DNA of 52,981 nt from Strigomonas culicis (taxonomy: Eukaryota > Euglenozoa > Kinetoplastea > Trypanosomatida > Trypanosomatidae). The notes below the pieces were generated by a model, which was given only the letters and a program-made list of their open reading frames with translations, had not been told where the DNA came from and made no database searches. The position numbers were made by a program, and so were the translations under genes. The stretch lies in the NCBI GenBank assembly GCA_000482145.1, contig AUXH01000055.1, positions 1 to 52,981 on the forward strand, written 5' to 3'. This document shows, in pieces, positions 1 through 8,235 of the stretch (the first letter of the stretch is position 1; every line of letters starts with the position of its first letter).

Positions 1-2
1 TC

Positions 3-191
3 GCGCCCGCGTCGCCGGGCGTCGTGCGCTACGCGACGGTGCCGTACCTCATCGGTTCCGGCCGCCGCCTGGACCGCCCGTCGACGCAGGTGGAGGTGGA
101 TGTGGAGGAGTTCTTCGATGAGCTCTTCGACCGCCGCGGCGTGGCCATCACGCGCACGTGCTTGGAGCAGCACCCGCTGTACTTTTCGTAG
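3..191 (+). CDS. 3' end of an unidentified protein gene
   Basis: An open frame enters from the left edge and ends at the TAG at 189-191, giving about 62 C-terminal residues that finish in HPLYFS. Codons have the G/C-rich third positions of the confirmed genes here, and the sequence becomes T-rich right after the stop, as in a 3' UTR. The visible part has an acidic stretch (QVEVDVEEFFDELF) and no motif I recognise. Function cannot be assigned from this fragment. Confidence 0.7.
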   Translation, partial: APASPGVVRYATVPYLIGSGRRLDRPSTQVEVDVEEFFDELFDRRGVAITRTCLEQHPLYFS

Positions 192-626
192 ACCATACAT
201 ATATAATCTCTCTCCCTTTTCTACCCTTCTTTCAACTCGCTTTTATTACTTTACTAGTATGATGGTTGGTTTAGAGGTGCTGTGCTTTCCCTTTATATTC
301 AATTTAGATGACCACTATATATCTATAGATCGATAGACTTGTTTTCCATTTTTTTCCTCTTTCCCATTTGAACTGCATTTATACAATGAGATGTACTGGG
401 TGCGCGGAGAACGTGTCTCGTCTATACGCAAAGGGTACACATGCCTTTGTGTTTTTATAGTGCGTCGCTTGCGTATGCATCTACCTTTTCTGCTTCCATC
501 CTTCTATTGTTTCTCTCTTTTGTACATGTGCACCTCACTTTCAGAATAGGGTACTTTTTTCTCCCTTTTTGCTATTATTATTATTATTATTATTATTTTT
601 TTTGCTTAGCGCATTCCCTTAGTAAG
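192..626 (+). other. Intergenic spacer with splice-acceptor region
   Basis: AT-rich spacer with no supportable gene. It ends in a pyrimidine-rich stretch containing an ATT microsatellite (about 573-597) and a T run, followed by the AG at 608-609. That is the likely spliced-leader acceptor and leaves an 18-base 5' UTR for the RING gene. Confidence 0.6.
573..597 (+). repeat. (ATT)n microsatellite in a splice-acceptor tract
   Basis: About eight ATT units run directly into a T tract and the AG at 608-609. Similar ATT runs occur near 2567-2584 and 26728-26739. Confidence 0.85.
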
Positions 627-2525
627 ATGGTCAACTTTTCTTCTCTGTCGACCGCTCTTCGCTACGTTATCTATGCGGTCCTCCTCTCCATCGTCCTGCT
701 AGGGTTCTACGGCACGGCGCATCGCCCTGGCTGGGAGGGCGGGGCCGCCGCGTGGGACGCGGGCGGCAGCGCGGTGTCCGGCGTGCTGCACTCGGCGCTC
801 GTGAGCCCGTCGCAGGGGCAGTGGACGCGCAACCGCTTCTACACCGCGAACTACACCAAACAGTGGGAGGAGCAGGAGCGAAAAGCGAGCGGGGGGAAGA
901 AGAGGAAGGCGAAGGAAACTGCGGAGCCGCCCGTTGTCAAGCACGCGCGCTTCAGCTCGGCTGCGCCATACATCGAGGAGTCGCCCGACACCGCGCTGCG
1001 CTGCCCGGCGGCGTCGAGCGGCCACGGAACGTCGGCGCAGGCCTGCGTCGCCTGGGATGCGGTGCCGCGTGGCCACTGGATCAGCGCCGGCGGCCCGATC
1101 GTTGTCCGCCCGGAGGTGACCGCGCGCAAGAACGACAGCGTGGTGCAGCTGGAGTTTCTCTTCACGGATCCGTGGCTGAACACGTCCATCGCACTTGTCT
1201 TCTTCAACATGACGGTGCAGGCGAGCAAGAAGGGGGCCGCGACGGACTACTTCGGCATCAGCTACTGGCGCGCGCTGGTGCTGAACCCGTCGGTGCGTTC
1301 CTACGGCAGCGTGCACACCGCGGAGGTGGTGCGCCGCAACAACTTCAACAACTACTCGGCGGACACATCGCGCTATCATGTCGTGGAGCAGTTCAAGCAC
1401 GACCTGGAGGTCTCTGCGGAGGAGCGCAACGTCAGCGCGAACAGCTCTTCCGAGTCGCGGGGCGACGCGGGGGAAGAGGAGGCTATTGGAACGGAGATGG
1501 GGCTGTTCGAATCCCACTGCTATTGGCTCGTCAACGCGTCCTTCGCGGAGGAGGGCGTCGTCAGCGGCACCATGTGGTCCTCCTGCGGCGAGCGCCTGCA
1601 GTTCCGCACCACGACGGCCGCCTACGGGTCACTCCTCGCACAGCGCAGCGCCTTCTTCTTCATCGCCGTCTTCTTCGTCGGGCTGCCGCTCGTCGCGGGG
1701 ACGGGCCACCAGACCTGGTGGATCTCCAACTCGCGCGGCCGGACGCTCTTCATGAACGCGGTGCAGCTGCTGCTCGTCCTGACCTGGCAGACGTACGTCT
1801 TCGTGGCCGCCCAGGTCATGGTCAACGTCGTGACGGAGCTCACCCACGTCGGCTTGCTCTTCCTGGACCTGCTGCGCGTGGTGTATGTACTGCAGTTCTG
1901 CCAGCTCATCCAGCTCTTCAAGTACGAGGACCGCCTCCCCGCCATGCTGCGCGCGCCCTTCTTCGTCATTGGCTACTTCACCTCGCAGCTGCTCTACCTC
2001 TTCGTGCCGCTCACCGCCGGCGTGGTCGCCGTGTTCGGCGCCCTCTTCTGGGTGCCGCAGCTCGCGCACGCCGCGCTGACCGACGCGTGGGCCGGGTTCA
2101 CGGCGCCCTACGTGGTCGCCAACACGCTGGGCTTTATCCTCCCCGTGCTCGTCTACTTCTGCAGCGGCCCCGCCGCGCCGGACGTCACGACGGGCGACCG
2201 CGTGCGGATCGCCGCAGGCCTGCTGTGGACGGCGGCGCTCGCGACCGTCCTGGCGGTGACGCGGCTGACGAACGCGCGCAACCTGCTGCCGGCGTGGCTC
2301 GCGCCGTGGCGCCACCGCTACACCGTGTCGCGCGCGGCGGTGCAGGAGTCCTCGGAGGAGCCGCTCTGCTCCATCTGCAACAACTCGCTGCTGGAGGCGT
2401 GGGATGACAGCGACGAGCCGTGGCGCACGCCGTGCCACCACATCTTCCACAAGTCGTGTCTGCTGCGCTGGATGGACGAGCAGATGAGCTGCCCGCTGTG
2501 CCGCATGCACATTCCGGCGCCGTGA
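627..2525 (+). CDS. Polytopic membrane RING-H2 E3 ubiquitin ligase (Tul1/DSC-like)
   Basis: 632 residues from the ATG at 627, chosen because it is the first ATG after the acceptor AG at 608-609; the open frame extends upstream to 441 only through low-complexity UTR. There is an N-terminal hydrophobic anchor (about residues 12-29), then a large soluble region with several NxS/T sites, probably lumenal. About six hydrophobic helices follow between roughly residues 340 and 550. The C-terminus is a RING-H2 finger: C581, C584, C603, H605, H608, C611, C622, C625. This order (anchor, lumenal domain, multiple TM, terminal RING) matches Tul1-type ligases of the Golgi/endosome that ubiquitinate membrane proteins. 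The RING and topology are seen; the Tul1 relationship and location are inferred. Confidence 0.85.
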   Translation: MVNFSSLSTALRYVIYAVLLSIVLLGFYGTAHRPGWEGGAAAWDAGGSAVSGVLHSALVSPSQGQWTRNRFYTANYTKQWEEQERKASGGKKRKAKETAEPPVVKHARFSSAAPYIEESPDTALRCPAASSGHGTSAQACVAWDAVPRGHWISAGGPIVVRPEVTARKNDSVVQLEFLFTDPWLNTSIALVFFNMTVQASKKGAATDYFGISYWRALVLNPSVRSYGSVHTAEVVRRNNFNNYSADTSRYHVVEQFKHDLEVSAEERNVSANSSSESRGDAGEEEAIGTEMGLFESHCYWLVNASFAEEGVVSGTMWSSCGERLQFRTTTAAYGSLLAQRSAFFFIAVFFVGLPLVAGTGHQTWWISNSRGRTLFMNAVQLLLVLTWQTYVFVAAQVMVNVVTELTHVGLLFLDLLRVVYVLQFCQLIQLFKYEDRLPAMLRAPFFVIGYFTSQLLYLFVPLTAGVVAVFGALFWVPQLAHAALTDAWAGFTAPYVVANTLGFILPVLVYFCSGPAAPDVTTGDRVRIAAGLLWTAALATVLAVTRLTNARNLLPAWLAPWRHRYTVSRAAVQESSEEPLCSICNNSLLEAWDDSDEPWRTPCHHIFHKSCLLRWMDEQMSCPLCRMHIPAP

Positions 2526-2867
2526 GGAGGAGACCCAGTCAGGGATATATGGTACTACCTTTGCTTTATTATTATTATTATTATCTTGTTGTTATTGTGG
2601 TCCATCCTTATTGCAAGTAATATCGTGGATGATTCTTTTGTGTTTCCTTTTCTGTGCGATGATCTTTATTGTTATTACAATGAAATGAAGGAAAAAAAAA
2701 GTGTATATACACACGGAGACACGAAAAAAAAAAAAGAAAGAATAGTAGTGTTGTTTGTGTTTTCTGACGCCATGCGTGTGTCTTTTGCACTTTCTTTCCC
2801 CTTTTCTCTGTTCTTTTGGTGAATGCAGCTCTTTTTTTTTTCATCGTCACCTCTTGCCTCTCGTAGG
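2526..2867 (+). other. Intergenic spacer
   Basis: AT-rich, with an ATT run at about 2567-2584 and poly-A/poly-T stretches. Acceptor candidates for the next gene are the AG at 2827-2828 and the AG at 2865-2866, which is only one base before the start codon. No gene seen. Confidence 0.55.
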
Positions 2868-3932
2868 ATGAGTGGGTACCGCAGCACCTTTGCCTACCGC
2901 ACGAACACGCCGTACGAGGAGCCGGTGGAGCGGCGCCGCGGCTACACGGAGCCGCACCTCACGGCCGCCGAGCACGCGACGGTGGTTGGCGGTGTCTCCC
3001 TCGCCACGGCCTGCCTGGCGCGGCCGCTGGCGAAGCTCGACCAGCTCTACTTTCTCAGCGACGTGCCCGGCGAGAGCACGCGCATCTTTCTGTCCGACAA
3101 GCGCGCGCAGTTTTTCCGTGTGCTCTTCGGCACGCGCTGGTGGGCGGGGCCGTCGCTCCTCGCGGCGACGGCGGACCACGTCTTCTTCCTGGGCGCCTTC
3201 CTCGGCCTACGCGAGGGGCTGCGGCGGCAGCACCCCGGCGGCGGCAACGGCCTGCACGGGGCGGCGGCCGGCGCGTTGACTGGGCTCGGCTACGCGGCGC
3301 TGCACCACCCCTACGACGTGCTGCGCGCCACCGCGGATGCACAGGTCGGCCGGCGCTTCCGCGGCCCGCTCGATGTGCTGCGCACGGCGCTGCGGGAGCG
3401 GCCGGCGGTGCTGCGGCAGCTGTACAAGGGCTTCGGCGCCGCGGCCTGCGGGCGGGTGCTGCAGTTTACGTGCGCGCTGGGCACGTACAACGCGCTCCGC
3501 TACGACGGCGTGTACCGCGGCACCGTCGTGCTGTTTCTTTACTGCCAGGCGGGCGTGTTTCTGGGCACGCTGGCGCAGTACCCGTTCCTCGCCGCGCGGC
3601 AGCAGCTCCACATGCGCGCGGCGCTGCACCCCCGCGCCGGCCGCCAGAGCTACCGCGCCCTCTTCGCGGAGATGCGCCGGCGGCACGGCATCACGAAGGT
3701 GTTCGAGGGCTTCTTCAGCGCGAAGCCGTTTCTGCGCGCGGTGCCGACGGCGCTGCTGCTCACCGGCTACGACCTGGGCGTGCGCCGCTACACAGAGGCG
3801 CTTCACCCGGAGCGGCGCGCCGCCGCGCAGCCGCAGCAGGCGCTCGGCTGTGTGGGCGAGAGCCGCCTGCCTGCGTACGAGTTCGTGCAGGCCCCGCGCA
3901 TGAGAGAGGGGATTGCTGCGGCATCGGAATGA
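2868..3932 (+). CDS. Divergent mitochondrial carrier family protein
   Basis: 354 residues from the ATG at 2868; an upstream in-frame ATG at 2823 lies before the likely acceptor AG at 2827-2828. Two stretches resemble the carrier signature at the end of odd-numbered helices: HHPYDVLRATADAQ near the middle, and QYPFLAARQQLHMRA in the last third, where the expected acidic residue is missing. Both follow hydrophobic helices, and an RRRHGITKVFEGF-type segment after the second resembles the short matrix helix of carriers. Length is near the family's usual 300-350. The family transports metabolites across the mitochondrial inner membrane; the substrate cannot be told, and the degenerate motifs make it an atypical member. 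Confidence 0.65.
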   Translation: MSGYRSTFAYRTNTPYEEPVERRRGYTEPHLTAAEHATVVGGVSLATACLARPLAKLDQLYFLSDVPGESTRIFLSDKRAQFFRVLFGTRWWAGPSLLAATADHVFFLGAFLGLREGLRRQHPGGGNGLHGAAAGALTGLGYAALHHPYDVLRATADAQVGRRFRGPLDVLRTALRERPAVLRQLYKGFGAAACGRVLQFTCALGTYNALRYDGVYRGTVVLFLYCQAGVFLGTLAQYPFLAARQQLHMRAALHPRAGRQSYRALFAEMRRRHGITKVFEGFFSAKPFLRAVPTALLLTGYDLGVRRYTEALHPERRAAAQPQQALGCVGESRLPAYEFVQAPRMREGIAAASE

Positions 3933-4779
3933 AAACGGAAAGCTACAGCAGAAGCAGCAGTGGCGTTGACAAGGGATGGAAGGGTCTTTGGTTGTGTATA
4001 GTATTATGGAACGCCGCGACAGTTGTCTTGAACAGCCGTTAGTCAAACGTATTTACAGGAATACATATCAATGATAACAATGCTAATAAACACAGACCAC
4101 GACACGCGACGTTGAATGGTGTCACTTCGGTTCCCTCCAAAATTTGTGGCTATAATCAGACTAGCTGTGTCGCCAGATGGACACCGATTATGGCTTCCAG
4201 TATCATCTTCTTTCTTTTCTTTCCCTTTCTCTCTTTATTTTGTTTTACACTTTATAAATCTCTGATTTTCTGGCTAAAAACGAAGAACTAGTCGATACTT
4301 TTGCTTTGTTTTATGTGTAGAAGGCAAAAATAAAGAAGAAAAGGAAATAACACAAACTCGCGAAGATCGTTTCAGAAGGCTTGCCTCACCTTTTATGTCA
4401 GTTTAGAGAACCAAAACATATAAACACAAAACAAACAAACTAAAACGTTTTTTCTCTTGCTATTTATTTTGTGTTGCCGTTCTTAGTTAATACCGTACTC
4501 ATCTAGTACATATATATATATATATATTAATTTTTTTTTTCATTAGATAAGTGAAACAGAGATAATCTCTAACGCAACTGCATTGTAAATATCAGTTCAT
4601 TACCTAGAGTAATAATAATAATACGTTTACACCAACACCTTTGAACGAATACTTTACATTTTTTTTTCAAGTTTTACTTGTAGAAGAAAAAGGACTGCTC
4701 ATCCACACCTAAACATACTATACGTATTTGTGTTTGTGTGTGTGTGTGTGCGTGCATAAGTTCTAGCTGTTCTCCGCCG
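3933..4779 (+). other. Long AT-rich intergenic spacer
   Basis: Contains a TA repeat (about 4509-4527), an AATAAT run near 4608-4621 and a TG repeat (about 4734-4750). The AG at 4670-4671, after a T tract, is a good acceptor; the AGs at 4759-4760 and 4765-4766 are alternatives. No gene or structured RNA recognised. Confidence 0.55.
4734..4750 (+). repeat. (TG)n microsatellite
   Basis: Alternating TG run about 30 bases before the start codon of the VHS-like gene, in its probable 5' UTR or acceptor region. Confidence 0.85.
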
Positions 4780-5787
4780 ATGAACTTTTTGCGGAGCACC
4801 TTCGCAGATGCCAAACTGAGGTATCGCATTTCACACCTAGTCAGCGATGCCGTCGCGCGCAAGGCCCCCAGTCGATCGAGTGGCGGCAGCGGAAATACGA
4901 AAAAAGGCACCGAGAGTAGTAGCACCGCGAACGGCGGCAGCAGCACCAGCGGCGCCGTGGACGCCACCTTCACCGAGTGCATGCGGGTGGCGGATCTGCA
5001 CCCGGACCTGGTGCTGCACGCCCTTCGCGACCATCTCTCCTACAGCCACCCAGAGATGGCCTACGGCGCGCTCAAGCTGCTGGAGTACCTCGTGTCCTGC
5101 TGCAGCTACGGCTTCCACGTCGTGCTCGCGCGGCAGTCGTCGCTTCAGGAGAAGCTGCTGCAGCTCGCCGTGCGGCGGACGGAGGACGACCCGCACCGCC
5201 TTGTACAGCGCGAGGCGCGGCTGGCGCTGCTGGAGTGGTCGCGCACCTTCGCGGACGACGCCGACCTCGCGCCGCTCGCGCAGCTCGCCGCGGTCTTCGA
5301 GCGGCGGACGCACAAGAGCCTCATGCGGAGCCTCAACCTGCTGACCAAGCGCGTCGGCTTCGCGGACGTGCGCAAGGAGGACTACGTCATGATCAGCCCC
5401 AAGGAGAACCCAGGCAGCATGACATCACCGAGCAGCCACCGGCCGCGGCCGGTGTCGCTGCACGCCGCGGAGGTGTGGTCCTGCCCGGTGTGCAGCTACC
5501 TCAACGCCCCCTCAGCCGCCAAGTGCGCCGGCTGCGATACGGCACGCTTTGCCAAGACGGAGGTGAACGCGAAGCACGCGATTGTGCTGGCCTCCGCGAA
5601 CGGCCACAGTGTCTCCAGCGACCGCCCGTCACCGCTGCCGGTCACCCACGTGGACCCCGCCGGCGACGTGCTGCAGGGCACCGCCGTCGGCAGCGATCGA
5701 TCGCCGCTGGATGAGGAGGACGCTCGCGCGGACGGGCCGGAGGACAATTTACGGAACGCGGTCCGGTCAGAGGTCGACGTCCAATGA
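4780..5787 (+). CDS. VHS/ENTH-like helical domain protein with RanBP2-type zinc finger
   Basis: 335 residues from the ATG at 4780; further upstream the frame starts only with GTG in the TG repeat. Residues about 1-200 look like an all-alpha solenoid of VHS/ENTH type: MNFLRSTFADAKLRYRISHLV at the start, then PEMAYGALKLLEYLVSCCSYGF and later EARLALLEWSRTF. The acidic insert is low complexity. At W233 there is an exact RanBP2-type zinc finger, W-x-C-x2-C-x3-N-x6-C-x2-C, with cysteines 235, 238, 249 and 252. The C-terminal tail is acidic and probably disordered. VHS/ENTH domains bind vesicle coats and cargo; RanBP2 fingers often bind ubiquitin or RNA, so a ubiquitin-linked trafficking adaptor is plausible. 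The finger is certain, the helical assignment moderate, the role inferred. Confidence 0.7.
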   Translation: MNFLRSTFADAKLRYRISHLVSDAVARKAPSRSSGGSGNTKKGTESSSTANGGSSTSGAVDATFTECMRVADLHPDLVLHALRDHLSYSHPEMAYGALKLLEYLVSCCSYGFHVVLARQSSLQEKLLQLAVRRTEDDPHRLVQREARLALLEWSRTFADDADLAPLAQLAAVFERRTHKSLMRSLNLLTKRVGFADVRKEDYVMISPKENPGSMTSPSSHRPRPVSLHAAEVWSCPVCSYLNAPSAAKCAGCDTARFAKTEVNAKHAIVLASANGHSVSSDRPSPLPVTHVDPAGDVLQGTAVGSDRSPLDEEDARADGPEDNLRNAVRSEVDVQ

Positions 5788-6307
5788 AAAAAGTTCCTTT
5801 TGTGTTTTGAATCTTTCTTCACCACCGTTATTACCATGATTATCTAATTACTTTTTTTTCTTTTGTGAATGGAAGCGTGACACTTTGTTTGAGTGTTGAC
5901 ATGCTTGTTTGCAGCACCCAGACTCACATACATATTTTCACACATCTACACACATATCACTGGTGCATGCGTTTAACATCGAATGTTCTGTTTCTCCTCC
6001 GTTTTTGCAATTCGATCATTTTTATTAATGCTATTATGTTACGGCTATTATTACTCATTTTCCTTCTCTTTCATTTCATGGCATGCTTGTGTATGCGTGT
6101 GTTTGTTTGTGTATGTCTATTTATGTGTTTGTTTGTCAGTGTGTATGTGTCATCGTATATCGAGCTTATAATATCTCTTTGCATATGTTACTTTGGTGAG
6201 TATGCTGCCAACGAGCGCCACCTGTACGCTGTGCTCTTAGCTTCTCTTTACAGCCATGTACACCGGTGTTGTATTCCTCTCTCTCCCTCTCTCCCTCTTT
6301 GTTGTAG
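5788..6307 (+). other. Intergenic spacer
   Basis: T/G-rich DNA with TGTTTGTGT-like runs and a C/T tract at about 6275-6300, ending in the AG at 6306-6307 that touches the next start codon. The hydrophobic open frame that crosses it lacks coding-like composition. No gene seen. Confidence 0.55.
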
Positions 6308-6670
6308 ATGGACGCAACAACGCGCTTTCTAGAGGACGTATGGGCCGAGGCCCTCGCGGCGGCGGAGCGGCGCGTGGACCCCGCGCACGCGACGGAGGCC
6401 GTGCTGTCGGGGTGCGACGGGAGGCAGTATCGTGCACCCGCCGCGACGCCGTGGTCCGGCGCTGCTTGCCCCCTCGCCTGGCGGCAGAGCACCCCCCCGC
6501 CCCACGACATCTCCAGCCAGCTCTTCCAAAGCAGCTTGGACAGCCACTGGTGCGAGGAGGTGCAGGCGCGGGGTGCGGCCGAGCGCCCGCGCGACGCAGA
6601 CCTCCAGGTGGTGCCGCAGCCGAACTTGAAGCCACCCAGCGGGCGCAAAGGTGTGGCGTGGGTGGCTTAG
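6308..6670 (+). CDS. Small conserved-looking hypothetical protein
   Basis: 120 residues, MDATTRFLEDVWAEALAAAERR at the start, then a proline-rich and charged remainder ending VAWVA. I chose this frame over an overlapping one beginning at 6256 because its third codon positions are G/C-rich and its composition is balanced, whereas the other is dominated by Arg/Gly. The acceptor AG at 6306-6307, after a strong C/T tract, abuts the ATG, so the message would have almost no 5' UTR beyond the spliced leader. No domain, signal peptide or membrane segment is visible, and I do not recognise the family. Confidence 0.6.
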   Translation: MDATTRFLEDVWAEALAAAERRVDPAHATEAVLSGCDGRQYRAPAATPWSGAACPLAWRQSTPPPHDISSQLFQSSLDSHWCEEVQARGAAERPRDADLQVVPQPNLKPPSGRKGVAWVA

Positions 6671-6961
6671 TAGAGCAAGAGGAGAGCGGAAAGGGAGGTT
6701 CACTTTCTTCCCCCTTTCGAGTACTGTGTATTATAGTTTTTATGCTGAGAGTCTGAGCGTGACCTTTTTATTGTCTCTTCTACACTTGTGTTGTTCTGCC
6801 TCTGTTCGCTGCCTTTTATCTGTTCTTCTAGTGGTGTTCTGTATGTATTGTCACTTCTCCCTTTCTCACTCTCTCTCCGCTGCGACCAGAACATACCGGA
6901 CGACGTCGCACGTTCTACCCCTTCCTCACTTTTCAGCCTTTCTCGAACACCACCTTACACA

Positions 6962-7864
6962 ATGAGTCTCCGCGTCGGTTACGTCGGCCTGGGCCTGATG
7001 GGCAAGTCCATGGCGGCGAACATCCTCAAGGCCGGCTTCCCACTCGCCGTGTGGAACCGCACGGCCTCCAAGTGCGACGAGCTGGTGGCGGCCGGTGCGA
7101 AGGCGTATAGCACGCCGGCGGAGCTCGCCTCGCAGGTGGACGTGGTCTTCACGAACCTCTCGGATAGCCCTGACGTGCTGGGCATCGTCTTCGGCGCGAA
7201 GGGCGTGGCGGAGGGCCTGCGGCCAGGCAGCATCTTCGTGGATAACAGCACGATCAAGCCCTCTGCCGCGAAGGAGCTGGCGGAGCGGCTATGGAAGGAG
7301 AAGCAGGTGCATGCGCTGGACGCGCCCGTCTCCGGCGGCGACGTAGGCGCCCGCAACGGCACGCTGACGATCATGGTGGGCGGCGACAAGGCGAGCCTGG
7401 AGAAGGTCATGCCGGTGCTGCTGGCGATGGGAAAGAAAGTCACGTACATCGGTGACGCCGGCGCGGGCCAGGTGTGCAAGGCGGCCAACCAGATCATGGT
7501 CGCCGCGCAGATGGTTGCGCTGGGCGAGATCCTCGTGTTCAACGAGAAGTGTGGCGTGGACAGCACTAATGTGATTGAGGCTATCAAGGGCGGCGCCGCG
7601 CAGTGCTGGACCCTCGATATCAAACCGGACCGGCTCTTCGCCGGCAACCGCGAGCCCGGCTTCAAGGCCGCTCTGCAGACGAAGGACCTCAACATTGTCC
7701 TGGACTCCGGCAAGGAGTTCGGCGCACCGCTGCCGGCGACCGCCGTGAACACACAGCTCTTCCAGTCTATGGTGCAGTGCGGGGAGGGTGATCTCGACAA
7801 CTCGGCCGTCGTGGGCGTGCTGGAGCGACTGGCGAACATCAAGATCAAGGAGCCCAAGAAGTGA
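6962..7864 (+). CDS. 3-hydroxyisobutyrate dehydrogenase / 2-hydroxy-3-oxopropionate reductase family enzyme
   Basis: 300 residues from the ATG at 6962, 25 bases after the AG at 6935-6936. The N-terminal Rossmann motif is VGYVGLGLMGKSMAANI, followed by WNRT, the usual NADP-type beta-2 loop. DAPVSGGDVGARNGTLTIMVGG is the family's substrate-binding stretch, abbreviated here as DAPVSGG...GTL..MVGG. The catalytic lysine is K173 in GAGQVCKAANQ, with N176 beside it. The length is that of a full single-subunit enzyme. Members oxidise 3-hydroxyisobutyrate (valine degradation) or reduce tartronate semialdehyde, using NAD(P). No mitochondrial presequence is obvious, so the exact substrate and compartment are open. 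Confidence 0.88.
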   Translation: MSLRVGYVGLGLMGKSMAANILKAGFPLAVWNRTASKCDELVAAGAKAYSTPAELASQVDVVFTNLSDSPDVLGIVFGAKGVAEGLRPGSIFVDNSTIKPSAAKELAERLWKEKQVHALDAPVSGGDVGARNGTLTIMVGGDKASLEKVMPVLLAMGKKVTYIGDAGAGQVCKAANQIMVAAQMVALGEILVFNEKCGVDSTNVIEAIKGGAAQCWTLDIKPDRLFAGNREPGFKAALQTKDLNIVLDSGKEFGAPLPATAVNTQLFQSMVQCGEGDLDNSAVVGVLERLANIKIKEPKK

Positions 7865-8235
7865 ATGCATATTATTCCTTGTGCTCGGACTATCGTATGT
7901 GAAGGGTAATTCGGTGAATTCCGTTTTATTTCTTTTTGTTCGATAACTGTTTTTTTTTTCTTCCACCTTTTTTCCTTTTACATTTGTTGTTATCGTTTTT
8001 TATCTGTGTAGTGATCATCACTGCCTTTTATATTTCTGTTTTTTTTTTATTTGTATCGGAGTAATCCTGTGAGCGAAATAAAGTAAGCAAGCAACAACGG
8101 CCACCCAACGAAATGATGCTCCTTTTAGAGTTTCTTACAACACCTCTTTTTCCACTTTCCTGTTTCTGTATCTTCTTCTATGTGTACTGTACTCTCCCCC
8201 GCTCTCCCTCTTTTCAGTAGCACACACGCATTGCC
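7865..8235 (+). other. Intergenic spacer
   Basis: T-rich spacer; the C/T tract at about 8191-8214 leads to the AG at 8216-8217, the likely acceptor for DIM1. No gene seen. Confidence 0.55.

Noticed and set aside
752..2407. 551-residue overlapping + frame in the RING ligase gene
   Set aside because: Composition is dominated by Arg, Gly and Ala as expected for a shadow; the other frame carries helices and the RING finger.
5865..6332. 155-residue hydrophobic + frame between the VHS-like gene and the small gene
   Set aside because: AT-rich, TG-repeat-derived, and it runs through the acceptor tract of the next gene.
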